Shown one piece after another: positions 37,429-46,952 of a DNA stretch of 64,000 nt. The position numbers and the translations under genes are program-made. The stretch comes from Paracoccus isoporae. Its GTDB lineage: Bacteria; Pseudomonadota; Alphaproteobacteria; Rhodobacterales; Rhodobacteraceae. The notes under the pieces were generated by a model. It did no database searches and had not been told where the DNA came from. It worked only from the letters and a program-made list of their open reading frames with translations. The number at the start of each line of letters is the position of its first letter. Position 1 is the stretch's first letter. The DNA is taken from assembly GCF_900101865.1 (NCBI RefSeq), contig NZ_FNAH01000002.1:496001-560000 (forward strand), read 5' to 3'.

Positions 37429-37472
37429 GTACACAGCGCGTACACAGGATGTACACCGGGCGTGCACTGGCG
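37429..37472. repeat. Four 11-bp phased GTACAC repeats
   Basis: GTACAC recurs at 37429, 37440 and 37451, and GTGCAC at 37462, at exact 11-bp steps (units GTACACAGCGC, GTACACAGGAT, GTACACCGGGC, GTGCACTGGCG). An 11-bp period is not a multiple of three, so it is not a coding repeat. It sits in the 360-bp gap between glcF and hsp20, about 105 bp upstream of the hsp20 promoter. Nothing else is seen in the rest of the gap. Confidence 0.8.
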
Positions 37473-37564
37473 CGCCGCGCGGCCGCGCCGCCAGAGCGCA
37501 GAGCGGCCGGAATCTGGTCGGCTCGGAGGGCTGCGGCGTCGGCCGGACGGGCGGCGCGGCCGGA

Positions 37565-38863
37565 TCAGCCGGGGATGGCGGAAGGTCTGGGGCCGCCCGT
37601 CGCCCAGTCGAGCAATTCGACCGTGTGGACCACCGGGGTCTCGGTGCCCGAGCCGATCTGGACCATGCAGCCGATATTGCCCGCCGCGATGATCTGCGGC
37701 GCGGTGGCCGCGATATTTTCCAGCTTGCGGCGCTTCAGCTCGCCCGAGAGTTCGGGTTGCAGCATATTATATGTGCCCGCCGAGCCGCAGCAGAGATGCG
37801 GGTCGGCGGGTTCGACCACCTCGAACCCGGCCTGACGCAAAAGGGTTTGCGGCGCGGCCTTGATCTGCTGGCCATGCTGGAGCGAGCAGGCGGAGTGATA
37901 GGCCACGCGGGCAGGTTGCGCCCGCGACCCATCCGGCGCATCGGGCAGGCCGTGGGTGGCGAGGAACTCTGTCACGTCCTGCGCCAGCGCGGCGATGCGG
38001 GTGGCGTCGGCCTCGATCCCGTCCCCTGCAAAGAGATGCCCGTAATCCTTGATCGTGGTGCCGCAGCCCGAGGTGTTGATGATGACCGCATCGAGCGGTT
38101 CCGCCCGGTCCGCCGCGATCAGGCTGGCGATGGCCGCACGGGCCGAGGCGCGGCCGTCACCCTCGCGCCCCATATGCAGCGTCATGGCACCGCAGCAGCC
38201 GAAATCCTTCGGGATGACCACCTCGCAGCCCGCCCGGCGCAGCAGGCGGATCGTGGCGTCGTTGATGTCGGTGTTCAGCGCCCGCTGCGCGCAGCCGATC
38301 ATCAGCGCCACACGGGCGCGTTTCTCGGTGGTCGGCGCGAAGGTCTGCGCATCGTCATTCGGGCTGGGCTTCGGCAGCGATGGCGGGGCCATATCGAGCA
38401 TGGCGCGCAGCCTTGCATCGGGCATCAGGCGGCGGAAGGGGCGGGCCAGCTTTGCGCCGAACATGGCCAGCCGGAACCGGCCCTGATGGGGCAGCACGCG
38501 GGCCAGCATCCAGCGCAGCGCCCGGTCGCGCCACGGGCGGCGATACGTCTCTGCGATATGTTTCTTGCCGACCTCCAGCAGATGGGCGTAATGCACCCCG
38601 GACGGGCAGGTCGTCATGCAGGCCAGACAGCCCAGGCAGCGGTCGATATGGGTGACGGTCTTTTCATCGGCGGGGCGGCCGGATTCCAGCATCTCCTTCA
38701 TCAGATAGATGCGGCCGCGGGGGCTGTCGAGCTCATCGCCTCGGATGAGGAATGTGGGGCAAGTGGCTGTGCAGAAACCACAATGCACGCAGGCGCGCAG
38801 GATCTTGTTGGCCTCGGCCAGTCCGGGGTCCTGCAATTGGTCGGCGGTGAATTCGGTTCTCAT
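37565..38863 (-). CDS. glcF: Glycolate oxidase iron-sulfur subunit
   Basis: GlcF (432 residues) passes electrons from the flavin subunits to the membrane quinone pool. Two 4Fe-4S motifs, CVHCGFCTATCP and CLGCLACMTTCPSG, lie in the first 100 residues and two CCG-type domains follow (FGCCGAM, LCCGSAG). The ATG overlaps the glcE stop (38860-38863). Length and order glcD-glcE-glcF are standard. Confidence 0.95.
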   Translation of the reverse strand: MRTEFTADQLQDPGLAEANKILRACVHCGFCTATCPTFLIRGDELDSPRGRIYLMKEMLESGRPADEKTVTHIDRCLGCLACMTTCPSGVHYAHLLEVGKKHIAETYRRPWRDRALRWMLARVLPHQGRFRLAMFGAKLARPFRRLMPDARLRAMLDMAPPSLPKPSPNDDAQTFAPTTEKRARVALMIGCAQRALNTDINDATIRLLRRAGCEVVIPKDFGCCGAMTLHMGREGDGRASARAAIASLIAADRAEPLDAVIINTSGCGTTIKDYGHLFAGDGIEADATRIAALAQDVTEFLATHGLPDAPDGSRAQPARVAYHSACSLQHGQQIKAAPQTLLRQAGFEVVEPADPHLCCGSAGTYNMLQPELSGELKRRKLENIAATAPQIIAAGNIGCMVQIGSGTETPVVHTVELLDWATGGPRPSAIPG

Positions 38864-39897
38864 GCCGCCACCTGAAGCAGACCGCGCGGGTCGAAGCCGG
38901 CGCGGATCCCGGCGTTGAGCCGCGCGACCACCGGATCGGGTGCGGGCAGCAGGGCGGGCGCGCCGCGTTCGCGGAGGGCGCGCGCGCCGGGCGGCAGATC
39001 GGGGCGCCAGTCCGGCGGGGCCTCGGCCCGGATCAATGCACCGCCCCAATCGACGATATGCGCGCCGGGCAGCCGGGCGAGCAGCGGCGCGGCCTGAGAG
39101 GGGCGCAGCACGATGCGCCACAACGCGGCCGCGTTCCACGCCCCGTCATCGCGCAACGCGGCGAAATCGGCATCGCCTTCGACCGTGTCGATGCCCGCTT
39201 GCGGGCCGAGGGCTGTGCGCAGGCGCTCGGCGCGGTATTCGACGGAGCCCGCCAGCCCTTCCAGCCGCAGGATCACCGTCCCATCGGTCAGCCGCCCGGC
39301 CCCGGTCACGTCGAACGGGCCGGTCAGCGCCGTGGTCATGGCGGCAATCGCGCCCGCATCGTCCAGCCCCGAGAGCCGCAGCGTGGCGCGGACCGGGGGC
39401 ACGGGCGCGGTTTTCAGCGCCACTTCGGTGATCGCGCCGAGCGTGCCGCGCGAGCCTGCGGCCAGCTTGACCAGATCGTAACCTGTGACGTTCTTCATCA
39501 CCCGCCCGCCATTGGCGATGATCTCTCCGCCGCCGGTGACCATGCGGATGCCCAGCATCGCGTCGCGGCAGGCCCCGGCGGAGACCCGGCGGGGACCGGA
39601 GGCATTGGCCGCGACCACGCCGCCGATGGTCGAGCCGTCGCGGGGGTCGGGTTCGAAGGCCAGCATCTGCTGTTCCGCCGCGAGTGCGGCCTGCACCTCG
39701 GCCAGCGTCGTGCCGGCGCGGACCACAAGGGTCAGCGCCTCGGGTTCGTAAAGCGTGATGCCGCTGAGGCCGCGCATGTCGATGCGGGCGCCCTGCCCCT
39801 CGCCCGGATGCAGCCTCGTGGCCCCGCCGGTGATGGACAGGGGACCGGTGGCGCTGTGGATCATCGCGGCGAGCTCGTCTTCGCTGTCAGGCCGCAT
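38860..39897 (-). CDS. glcE: Glycolate oxidase FAD-binding subunit GlcE
   Basis: GlcE (345 residues) is the smaller FAD-linked oxidase subunit. The FAD-binding type 4 domain is N-terminal (PLSITGGATRLHPG, then ASGPRRVSAGACRDAMLGI and VMKNVTGYDLVKLAAGSRGTLG). It overlaps glcD by 11 bp and glcF by 4 bp. Confidence 0.94.
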   Translation of the reverse strand: MRPDSEDELAAMIHSATGPLSITGGATRLHPGEGQGARIDMRGLSGITLYEPEALTLVVRAGTTLAEVQAALAAEQQMLAFEPDPRDGSTIGGVVAANASGPRRVSAGACRDAMLGIRMVTGGGEIIANGGRVMKNVTGYDLVKLAAGSRGTLGAITEVALKTAPVPPVRATLRLSGLDDAGAIAAMTTALTGPFDVTGAGRLTDGTVILRLEGLAGSVEYRAERLRTALGPQAGIDTVEGDADFAALRDDGAWNAAALWRIVLRPSQAAPLLARLPGAHIVDWGGALIRAEAPPDWRPDLPPGARALRERGAPALLPAPDPVVARLNAGIRAGFDPRGLLQVAA

Positions 39898-41341
39898 CCT
39901 GCCCCCGATCCTCGCGCCGCGCGGCGCTGACCGCCAGCGGGAACACCTTGGCCGGGTTCAGCAGCCAATGCGGGTCGAACACATCCTTGACGCGCATCTG
40001 CGCCTCCAGATCGGCGGGGGCGTATTGATCACTCATCAATTCGCGTTTTTCCACGCCGACGCCGTGTTCTCCGGTCAGGCAGCCGCCCACCTCGACGCAG
40101 AGGCGCAGGATCCGGGCACCCAGATCCTCGCAGCGTTCCAGATCGCCCGGCGCATTGGCGTCATAGAGGATCAGCGGGTGCATGTTACCGTCGCCGGCAT
40201 GGAAGACATTGGCGACGCGCAGCCCGGCTTCGGCCGACAATTCCCCGATCCGGTGCAGCACATGGGGCAGCTGGCTGACCGGAATGGTGCCGTCGAGGCA
40301 CATATAGTCGCTGATGACGCCCATCGCGCCGAAGGCGGATTTGCGGCCCAGCCAGATGCGGCGGGATTCCTCTGCCGAGCCGGATTCGCGGAATTCCAGC
40401 GGGGTGAAGCGTTCTGCGATCTCGCGGATCAGGCGGAGCTGTTCGGTGATCTCGGTCTCGGAACCCTCGACCTCGACGATCAGCAGCGCCTCGCAATCGG
40501 GATAGCCCGCGCCGCAGAAATCCTCGGTGGCATGGATGCAGGGGCGGTCCATATATTCGATGGCGACAGGCAGGATGCCGGAGCGGATGATGGCGGCGAC
40601 GCAGGCCCCGGCGGTCTCGGCGCTGTCGAAGGCGATGAGGACGGGGCGCGCGCCCTCTGGCGTGGGCAGGATCCGCAGCGTGGCCTCGGTGACGATGCCG
40701 AGCTGGCCTTCGGCGCCGCAGATCACGCCGAGCAGGTCGAGCCCCGCGCCTTCGCCCATCGGGCCGCCGAGTTCGACGATGCTGCCATCCATCAGCACCA
40801 CGGTAGCGCCCAGCAGGTTGTTGGTGGTGACGCCGTATTTCAGACAATGCGCGCCGCCGGAATTCATCGCGATATTGCCGCCAATGGCGCAGGCGAGCTG
40901 GCTGGAGGGATCGGGGGCGTAGAAGAAGCCTTCCGCCGCCACGGCTTCGGTCACGGAGAGGTTTGTGCGCCCGGTCTGGACGCGGATCAGCCGGTCTTCG
41001 GGGCTGATTTCCAGCACCTGCTTCATGCGCGACAGCCCGATCACCACGGAATCGGCGGTGGGCATGGAGCCGCCGGCGAGGCTGGTGCCCGCGCCGCGCG
41101 GCACGACCGGGACGCGCTCGTCCTGGCAGATGCGCAGCACGGCGGAGACTTCCTCGGTGGTCGATGGCAGCACCACGGCCAGGGGCGGGCAGCGATAGGC
41201 CGAAAGCGCGTCGCATTCATAGGCGCGGGTCTGGGCCGGATCGGTGATCACCGCGGCGGGATCGGCGAGCGCGGCAGAAAGCCGCGCGGCGATGGCGTCG
41301 CGGCGGGCGAGGATCGAGGCATCGGGATGCGGCATTTGCAT
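39887..41341 (-). CDS. glcD: Glycolate oxidase catalytic subunit GlcD
   Basis: GlcD (484 residues) oxidises glycolate to glyoxylate at FAD. Visible blocks are VVPRGAGTSLAGGSMPT, NIAMNSGGAHCLKYGVT and the C-terminal HAGDGNMHP and LTGEHGVGVEKR. The start MQMPHPDAS has a second ATG two codons later. A 30-codon frame with a strong Shine-Dalgarno ends one base before this ATG. No glcC regulator is in the window. Confidence 0.95.
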   Translation of the reverse strand: MQMPHPDASILARRDAIAARLSAALADPAAVITDPAQTRAYECDALSAYRCPPLAVVLPSTTEEVSAVLRICQDERVPVVPRGAGTSLAGGSMPTADSVVIGLSRMKQVLEISPEDRLIRVQTGRTNLSVTEAVAAEGFFYAPDPSSQLACAIGGNIAMNSGGAHCLKYGVTTNNLLGATVVLMDGSIVELGGPMGEGAGLDLLGVICGAEGQLGIVTEATLRILPTPEGARPVLIAFDSAETAGACVAAIIRSGILPVAIEYMDRPCIHATEDFCGAGYPDCEALLIVEVEGSETEITEQLRLIREIAERFTPLEFRESGSAEESRRIWLGRKSAFGAMGVISDYMCLDGTIPVSQLPHVLHRIGELSAEAGLRVANVFHAGDGNMHPLILYDANAPGDLERCEDLGARILRLCVEVGGCLTGEHGVGVEKRELMSDQYAPADLEAQMRVKDVFDPHWLLNPAKVFPLAVSAARREDRGQDAA

Positions 41342-41342
41342 G

Positions 41343-41435
41343 TCAGCGCCCCGCCTTGCGGACAGACGCGCCGGCAGCGCCGGACAGGCACGCCGGGCCG
41401 GCGCGTGGTGTCGTGATGGGTGGCTTGGGCGTCAT
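41343..41435 (-). CDS. Possible 30-residue leader ORF of glcD
   Basis: The ATG at 41435 is preceded by AAGGGAGGA; the frame begins MTPKPPITTP and ends in a basic SVRKAGR. Its stop is one base from the glcD ATG (TGACATG), ideal for translational coupling. The initiation signal is stronger than that of glcD itself. No signal peptide and no obvious stalling motif beyond a Pro-rich start. It could be a regulatory leader or a real small protein. Confidence 0.45.
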   Translation of the reverse strand: MTPKPPITTPRAGPACLSGAAGASVRKAGR

Positions 41436-41518
41436 GCAGTCCTCCCTTGCTGTTGTCATTAGGTAATCTTCCTGATTGCGGCTGGCAACCGTGACGGCTG
41501 CGGCCTATCACTTAACCT

Positions 41519-42232
41519 ATGACGATACCTGACCATGTCTGGGTGCTCAGCCCGTCCGATATTGCCGCGCTGTGCTGGCTGTTCGCGGCATGGCTGGGAA
41601 TCGGCTGGCTGATCGAGCATCCGCCCGCAGGCCGCCCGTCGGTCAGCGTGCTGATGGTCAATTACCGCCATGAATGGATGCGGCAATTCATCACCCGCGA
41701 CCCGCGCATATTCGACAGCGCCATCCTTGCCACGCTGCGCGAGGGCACGACCTTCTTCGCCTCGGCCTGCATGATCGCGATTGGCGGCGGCATGGCGCTG
41801 ATCGGCAATCCCGAACGGCTGCGGCAAGTGGCCGGAGAGCTGGAACTGGGCGCGGCCCCCACCGTTCTGTGGCAGATCAAGGTGCTGACGGCGCTGTTCT
41901 TCGTCGCCAATGCGCTGTTGAAATTCATCTGGTCGCACCGGCTGTTCGGCTATTGCGCGATCATGATGGCCTCGGTGCCGAATGACATCGACGATCCGCT
42001 GGCCCTGCCCCGCGCCCATCAGGCGGGCGAGATCAACGTCACCGCCGCCAGAAGCTTCAATATCGGGCTGCGCAATGTCTATTTCGCGCTCGCCGCCCTT
42101 GGCTGGCTGATCGGGCCGGCCGGGCTGGCGGTGACGACCTCGGTGGTGCTGGCGCTGACCTGGCGGCGCGAATTCGCCTCGCATTCGCGCAACGTGATGC
42201 TGCGCGACCTGCCGCCGACCGGGCGCGGGTGA
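41519..42232 (+). CDS. DUF599 membrane protein
   Basis: The 237-residue protein has four predicted membrane segments and the DUF599 pattern (MVNYRHEWMRQFITRDPRIFDSAILATLREGTTFFAS). The role of the family is unknown. It is divergent from glcD and is the first of three coupled genes: its TGA overlaps the next ATG by one base. Confidence 0.9.
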   Translation: MTIPDHVWVLSPSDIAALCWLFAAWLGIGWLIEHPPAGRPSVSVLMVNYRHEWMRQFITRDPRIFDSAILATLREGTTFFASACMIAIGGGMALIGNPERLRQVAGELELGAAPTVLWQIKVLTALFFVANALLKFIWSHRLFGYCAIMMASVPNDIDDPLALPRAHQAGEINVTAARSFNIGLRNVYFALAALGWLIGPAGLAVTTSVVLALTWRREFASHSRNVMLRDLPPTGRG

Positions 42233-43401
42233 TGCGACGGCGCGTGGTCTATGTGCCGGGCTATGACCCGATTCCGCCGCGCCGCTATCGCGAGCTGTAC
42301 CGGCGCGAGGGGGCGGCGCAGGCGCGGATTTCGGGCTACGGTCTGCGCATCGGGGCGCGGGACGACCGGACCGGTTTCGGCTGGGGGGCGGAGACCGAGA
42401 TCGCGGGAGAGCGCAGCACGGCGGAGTTCGAGGTGCTGGTCTGGTCCGATATCGTCGCAGGCTCGATGGGCCAGTCCATCGGGGCCACCTATCTGCAACT
42501 GATCCGCACCGCCTGGGCCTATATCGGCTCGGGCGCGCTGTGGCGGCTGATGCGGCTCAGGCGCGGGCCGGTGATCGCGGCACTCTATCCGATCCTCGTG
42601 CTGCTGGTTGAGGCCGCGCTTTCCGCACTCGCGGGCTGGGGGCTGGGCTGGCTGGTGGCGATGGTGGCGGGATGGTGGCTGGGCCTGCCCGTGGCGGTGG
42701 CGGTGTTCGTGCTGGGGCTGCGCCAGTTCCGGCGGCTGGATGGCCGGATCTTTGCCTATTACCTGATGCATGATTACGCCTTTACCGCCCAGCAGGGCGG
42801 CGCCTATCCGGCCGCGCTCGACCGGCGCATCGACGCCTTCGCCGCGCGGGTGGCGGAGATCGCGGCGGGCGACTGGGACGAGGTGCTGGTGATCGGCCAT
42901 TCCTCGGGCGCCTATGTCGCGGTCTCGATGCTGGCGCGGCTGGCGCGGGCGGGGCGGCTGCCGCCCAAGGTCGCGCTGCTGAGCCTGGGTCATGTCGTGC
43001 CGATGGCGTCCTTCCTGCCCCGCGCAGAGGCGTTGCGCCGGGATCTGCATGATCTGGCCGAAAGCGGCATGACATGGGTGGATGTGACCGCGCCGGGCGA
43101 TGCCTGCAGCTTCGGGCTGTGCGATCCGGTGGCGGTGTCGGGCTGTGCGCCTGCGGGCGGCGGTGGGCCGCTGATCCTGTCGGCGGCGTTCACCCGGACG
43201 CTGTCGCCCGAAAAGCAGCGCGCGCTGCGCTGGCGGTGGTTCCGGCTGCATTTCCAGTATCTCTGCGCCTTCGACCGGCCCGGAGATTACGACTATTTCC
43301 AGATCACTGCCGGGCCGCTGCCCCTGGTCGCGCGTTTCGCGGGGCGCGCCCATTCGCCGGGCCGCATCGCCCGCCCGGTCAATCGCTGGTCCTATCCGTG
43401 A
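42232..43401 (+). CDS. Membrane alpha/beta-hydrolase-like protein
   Basis: The 389-residue protein begins with a hydrolase-type strand and oxyanion-like motif (VVYVPGYDP). Two hydrophobic helices lie at about 115-165. The nucleophile elbow VIGHSSGAYVAVSM is near residue 220 and a C-terminal region rich in Tyr/Asp follows. It is probably a lipase or esterase anchored in the membrane. ATG at 42232 is chosen over the GTG one codon upstream. It overlaps both neighbours, so it is produced with DUF599 and the P450. Confidence 0.75.
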   Translation: MRRRVVYVPGYDPIPPRRYRELYRREGAAQARISGYGLRIGARDDRTGFGWGAETEIAGERSTAEFEVLVWSDIVAGSMGQSIGATYLQLIRTAWAYIGSGALWRLMRLRRGPVIAALYPILVLLVEAALSALAGWGLGWLVAMVAGWWLGLPVAVAVFVLGLRQFRRLDGRIFAYYLMHDYAFTAQQGGAYPAALDRRIDAFAARVAEIAAGDWDEVLVIGHSSGAYVAVSMLARLARAGRLPPKVALLSLGHVVPMASFLPRAEALRRDLHDLAESGMTWVDVTAPGDACSFGLCDPVAVSGCAPAGGGGPLILSAAFTRTLSPEKQRALRWRWFRLHFQYLCAFDRPGDYDYFQITAGPLPLVARFAGRAHSPGRIARPVNRWSYP

Positions 43402-44864
43402 GCGCGCGGCCCCACCCCCCGCCCGGTGCCGGTCCCTGCCCGGCCGCGCCCGGCCCGAACGGGTCCGCGCCGCACCCCGGCGGAACCGCGCCCCTGCCGC
43501 CCAAGCCCGCCGCCACGGAGAGCCGGTCCGGTCTGTGGCACTATTTCCGGGCGTTCCGGCGCGACCTGATCTCGGCCATGCCGTCGCGGCTCTACCGGGC
43601 CTGGATGGCGGAATACCGCGCCGGGCCGATCCACAGTTTCTTCTGCAACGACCCCGACCTGGTCTCGCTGGTGCTGCGCGAGCGCCCCGGCGATTTTCCG
43701 AAGGCCACGCGGATGCAGGAGGGACTGCGCCCGCTTCTGGGGCGGTCGGTCTTCATCACCAACGGGGCGGAGTGGCGGCGTCAGCGCCGCATCATCGACC
43801 CGGCTTTCGAGGGCGGGCGGCTGCGCGAGATCCTGCCCCATGTCTGGGCGGCGGGACGGGACGCGGCGCGGCGGCTGGACGGGTCCGGAGTGATCGACCT
43901 GGAGCCCGCCACCTCGCATGTCACGGCGGATGTGATCTTCCGCACGCTGTTCTCCATCCCGATCGAGGATGAGGTGGCGGCGCGGATCTTTGCCGCCTTT
44001 CGCGCCCACCAGGATGCGCAGCCATTGCTGAACGCCGCGGCGCTGATCCCGCTGCCCCGCTGGGTGCCGCGTCTGCATTCGCGCCGGGCGCAGCACTCGG
44101 CGCGCGAGATCCGGGGGCAGATCGCGCGGCTGGTGGATGCGCGCGCGGCGCTGATCGCGGCGGGCACCGCGCCGGACGATCTGGCGACGAAGATCATGTC
44201 CACGCCCGATCCGCAGGACGGGCGCTGCTTCTCGCGCCCCGAAATGGTCGATCAGGTGGCGACGTTCTTCCTGGCCGGGCATGAAACCAGCGCCTCGGCG
44301 CTCGCCTGGGCGCTGTGGCTGCTGGCCGCCCATCCCGACTGGCAGGACCGCGTCGCGGCCGAGGCGCGGGCGGTGCTGGGCGCGGGGCAGCCGGATTTCG
44401 CCGCGCTCTCTGGCCTGAAGCTGAGCCGGGCGGTGTTCCGCGAGGCGCTGCGGCTCTATCCGCCGGTGGCGATGACCGTCAGAGAGGCGGCGCGGGCGGA
44501 GCAGTTCCGGGGAAGGCGCGTGCCGAAAGGCGCGCAGATCGTGCTGTCGCCCTGGCATCTGCACCGCCATGAACGGCTGTGGGCGGCGCCCGATGCGTTC
44601 GATCCGGCGCGGTGGGACAGCGAAAACGGCCAGGACTGTGCGCGCCGCGCCTATCTGCCGTTCAGTGCCGGGGCGCGGGCCTGTCCCGGCGCGGGGTTTG
44701 CCATGCTGGAAGGGGTGCTGATCCTGTCGCAGATCGTCGCGCGGCACCGGCTGGAGACGACCGCCGAGACGCCGGTCCCCGTCGCCCGTCTGACCTTGCG
44801 CGGGCGCGACGGCATCCGGGTCAGGCTTTCACCGCGCGATCCCGGACCTCGCTGCGATCCATGA
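43398..44864 (+). CDS. Cytochrome P450
   Basis: The 488-residue P450 has I-helix AGHETSA, K-helix EALR and the heme loop [14 protein letters not shown] with the Cys thiolate. The N-terminal 35 residues are Pro/Ala-rich with no membrane anchor. GTG at 43398 overlaps the hydrolase stop (GTGA). No ferredoxin or reductase gene is adjacent. The 3' end overlaps pyrH tail-to-tail by 44 bp. The substrate is unknown; the hydrolase partner hints at lipid or ester substrates. Confidence 0.94.
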   Translation: MSARPHPPPGAGPCPAAPGPNGSAPHPGGTAPLPPKPAATESRSGLWHYFRAFRRDLISAMPSRLYRAWMAEYRAGPIHSFFCNDPDLVSLVLRERPGDFPKATRMQEGLRPLLGRSVFITNGAEWRRQRRIIDPAFEGGRLREILPHVWAAGRDAARRLDGSGVIDLEPATSHVTADVIFRTLFSIPIEDEVAARIFAAFRAHQDAQPLLNAAALIPLPRWVPRLHSRRAQHSAREIRGQIARLVDARAALIAAGTAPDDLATKIMSTPDPQDGRCFSRPEMVDQVATFFLAGHETSASALAWALWLLAAHPDWQDRVAAEARAVLGAGQPDFAALSGLKLSRAVFREALRLYPPVAMTVREAARAEQFRGRRVPKGAQIVLSPWHLHRHERLWAAPDAFDPARWDSENGQDCARRAYLPFSAGARACPGAGFAMLEGVLILSQIVARHRLETTAETPVPVARLTLRGRDGIRVRLSPRDPGPRCDP

Positions 44865-45588
44865 CGCGGGTATAGGTGCCCTCGCCCGCCAGGATGCCGC
44901 GGAACCCGCCCGGCTCGTCCAGCGAGAACACGATGATCGGCAGCTTGTTGTCGCGCGCAAGCGCAATCGCCGAGGCATCCATCACGCCCAGGTTCTTCTG
45001 CAGCGCCTCGTCATAGCTGACCTCGTCATAGCGGCGCGCATCGGGGAATTTCTTGGGATCCTTGTCATAGACCCCATCGACCTTGGTGCCCTTGAAGATC
45101 GCCTCGCAATTCATCTCGGAGGCGCGCAGCGTGGCCGCCGTGTCGGTGGTGAAATAGGGGTTGCCGGTGCCCGCGGCGAAGATGATGACGCGTTTCTTTT
45201 CCAGGTGGCGCACGGCGCGGCGGCGGATATAGGGCTCGGCCACCTCGTCCATGCGGATGGCGGTGATGACGCGGGTGTGGATGCCCTTGGCTTCCAGCGC
45301 GGATTGCATGGCGAGCGCGTTCATCACCGTGGCCAGCATCCCCATGTAATCGGCGGTGGTGCGCTCCATCCCCTGCGCGCTGCCCTGAAGCCCGCGGAAG
45401 ATATTGCCGCCGCCGATGACCATGCAGACCTCGACCCCCAGCCGGTGGACCGATTCGACCTCGTCGGCGATCCGCGCGATGGTCGGCGGGTGCAGCCCGA
45501 AGCCCTGATCGCCCATCAGCGCCTCGCCCGAGATCTTCAGCATGACGCGATCATAGCTGGTCGGGGTTCTCGAATTCGTCTCGCTCAT
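44821..45588 (-). CDS. pyrH: Uridylate kinase
   Basis: PyrH (255 residues) phosphorylates UMP to UDP; it belongs to the amino-acid kinase fold. Motifs are [35 protein letters not shown] and [13 protein letters not shown]. The usual downstream partner frr is absent; instead the gene converges on the P450 with a 44-bp overlap. Confidence 0.95.
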   Translation of the reverse strand: MSETNSRTPTSYDRVMLKISGEALMGDQGFGLHPPTIARIADEVESVHRLGVEVCMVIGGGNIFRGLQGSAQGMERTTADYMGMLATVMNALAMQSALEAKGIHTRVITAIRMDEVAEPYIRRRAVRHLEKKRVIIFAAGTGNPYFTTDTAATLRASEMNCEAIFKGTKVDGVYDKDPKKFPDARRYDEVSYDEALQKNLGVMDASAIALARDNKLPIIVFSLDEPGGFRGILAGEGTYTRVMDRSEVRDRAVKA

Positions 45589-45669
45589 CGCCTTGGCCCT
45601 TCCAGCGGTTCAACTGGGGCGCAAAATGTCGCAAAAGGGACTCGGATTCAACTGCTCGAAAGGATGGGC

Positions 45670-46560
45670 ATGGGGCTGGACACGGCAGAGGCGCTGCGGA
45701 GCATCGATCCCGGCCGCCACGTGATCATCGCCGGGCCGACCGCCTCGGGCAAGTCCGACCTGGCGATGGCGATCGCCGCGGCGCAGGGCGGCACGGTGGT
45801 GAATGCCGATGCGTTGCAGATCTGGTCCTGCTGGCGGGTGCTGACCGCGCGGCCCGATGCCGCCGCCGAGGCCGCCGTGCCGCACGCGCTGTACGGGCAT
45901 GTGGCGCCCGGCCAGCCCTATTCGGTCGGGGACTGGCTGCGCGAAGTGGCTGGGCTCGGCGGGCGGCTGATCGTGACCGGCGGCACGGGGCTGTATCTGT
46001 CGGCGCTGACCGAGGGGCTGGCCCATATCCCGCCCGTGCCGCCCGAGATCCGGGCGCGCGGCGATGACTGGCTGGCGGCGGGCGGGCTGGCGGAGATGGT
46101 GGCCGCGCTGGATGCGCCGACGCGCGAGAAGATCGACACCAACAACCCCGCCCGCGTGCAGCGCGCCTGGGAGGTGCTGGAGGCGACCGGGCGCGGGCTT
46201 TCGGACTGGCAGAAGGACTCGCCGCCGCCGCTGATCCCCGCCGGCGCGGCGCAATGCCTGGTGCTGGAATCGGATCGCGACTGGCTGGCCGGACGGATCG
46301 AGCGGCGCTTCTGGCAGATGTGGGAGGTCGGTGCCGTGGCCGAGGTCGAGGCGATGCTGCCCCGCTGGAACGCGCGCGCGCAATGGACCCGCGCCATTGG
46401 CGCGCCGGAGATCGCGGCCTATCTGCGCGGCGAGCTGGATGCCGAGACGGCCAGGCACCGCGCCGTGGTGGCGACCCGGCAATACGCTAAGTCGCAGCGC
46501 ATCTGGTTCCGCAGCCGGATGAAGGGGTGGGAGAAGCTGCGCGTGGGCCCCGCGGGTTGA
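45670..46560 (+). CDS. miaA: tRNA dimethylallyltransferase
   Basis: MiaA (296 residues) adds dimethylallyl to A37 of tRNAs reading UNN codons. The P-loop is IAGPTASGKSDLA; VNADALQIW, VTGGTGLYLSAL and the C-terminal TRQYAKSQRIWFR are family blocks. ATG at 45670 has AAGGA five bases upstream; the ATG two codons earlier abuts it. It is divergent from pyrH. Confidence 0.94.
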   Translation: MGLDTAEALRSIDPGRHVIIAGPTASGKSDLAMAIAAAQGGTVVNADALQIWSCWRVLTARPDAAAEAAVPHALYGHVAPGQPYSVGDWLREVAGLGGRLIVTGGTGLYLSALTEGLAHIPPVPPEIRARGDDWLAAGGLAEMVAALDAPTREKIDTNNPARVQRAWEVLEATGRGLSDWQKDSPPPLIPAGAAQCLVLESDRDWLAGRIERRFWQMWEVGAVAEVEAMLPRWNARAQWTRAIGAPEIAAYLRGELDAETARHRAVVATRQYAKSQRIWFRSRMKGWEKLRVGPAG

Positions 46561-46700
46561 GGGCGCGCGCCGGTCCGGCATGGCGGGGTGGCGCGGCTTG
46601 ATCGCGGGTCGAGTGCTGGATGGATGTTCTTTAGGGTGGCGTGTCTTGGGTCGCTTCAGACCGGCTGTCGCATCACCGCGTATGCCCGTTGCAGAGCAGC

Positions 46701-46867
46701 AGAGGGACAGCGTTCGACCGCGGGGGGACGCTGCCGAGTTCTCCGCATGGTGTTTTATCGTGCATCCCCGTCGGACGGATGTTCGGCGCGGATCGGCGCC
46801 GAAGCGTCCGCCCTTGGGGGCGGTCGGACGCTGGCCCGGCGGGCTTCGCCCTTGAGTCCGGGCCGGG
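46701..46867 (+). repeat. Structured 167-bp repeat, copy C
   Basis: Stem I is CAGCGTTC/GGACGCTG (46708-46715/46726-46733, one G-T). Stem Ib is TTCGGCGC/GCGCCGAA, perfect. Stem II is AGCGTCC/GGACGCT (46803-46809/46826-46832). Hairpin IIIa is GGGC-TTC-GCCC. Relative to copy A the middle pair of stem II changes from G-C to T-A on both arms. Confidence 0.85.
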
Positions 46868-46952
46868 TCTGCGGCGGTGTTGATGAGGATGCCGTGTCTT
46901 GGGTCAATCTGGACAGACTGTCGCGTCTTCTCCCTCCCTGTCGAAGAACGGC

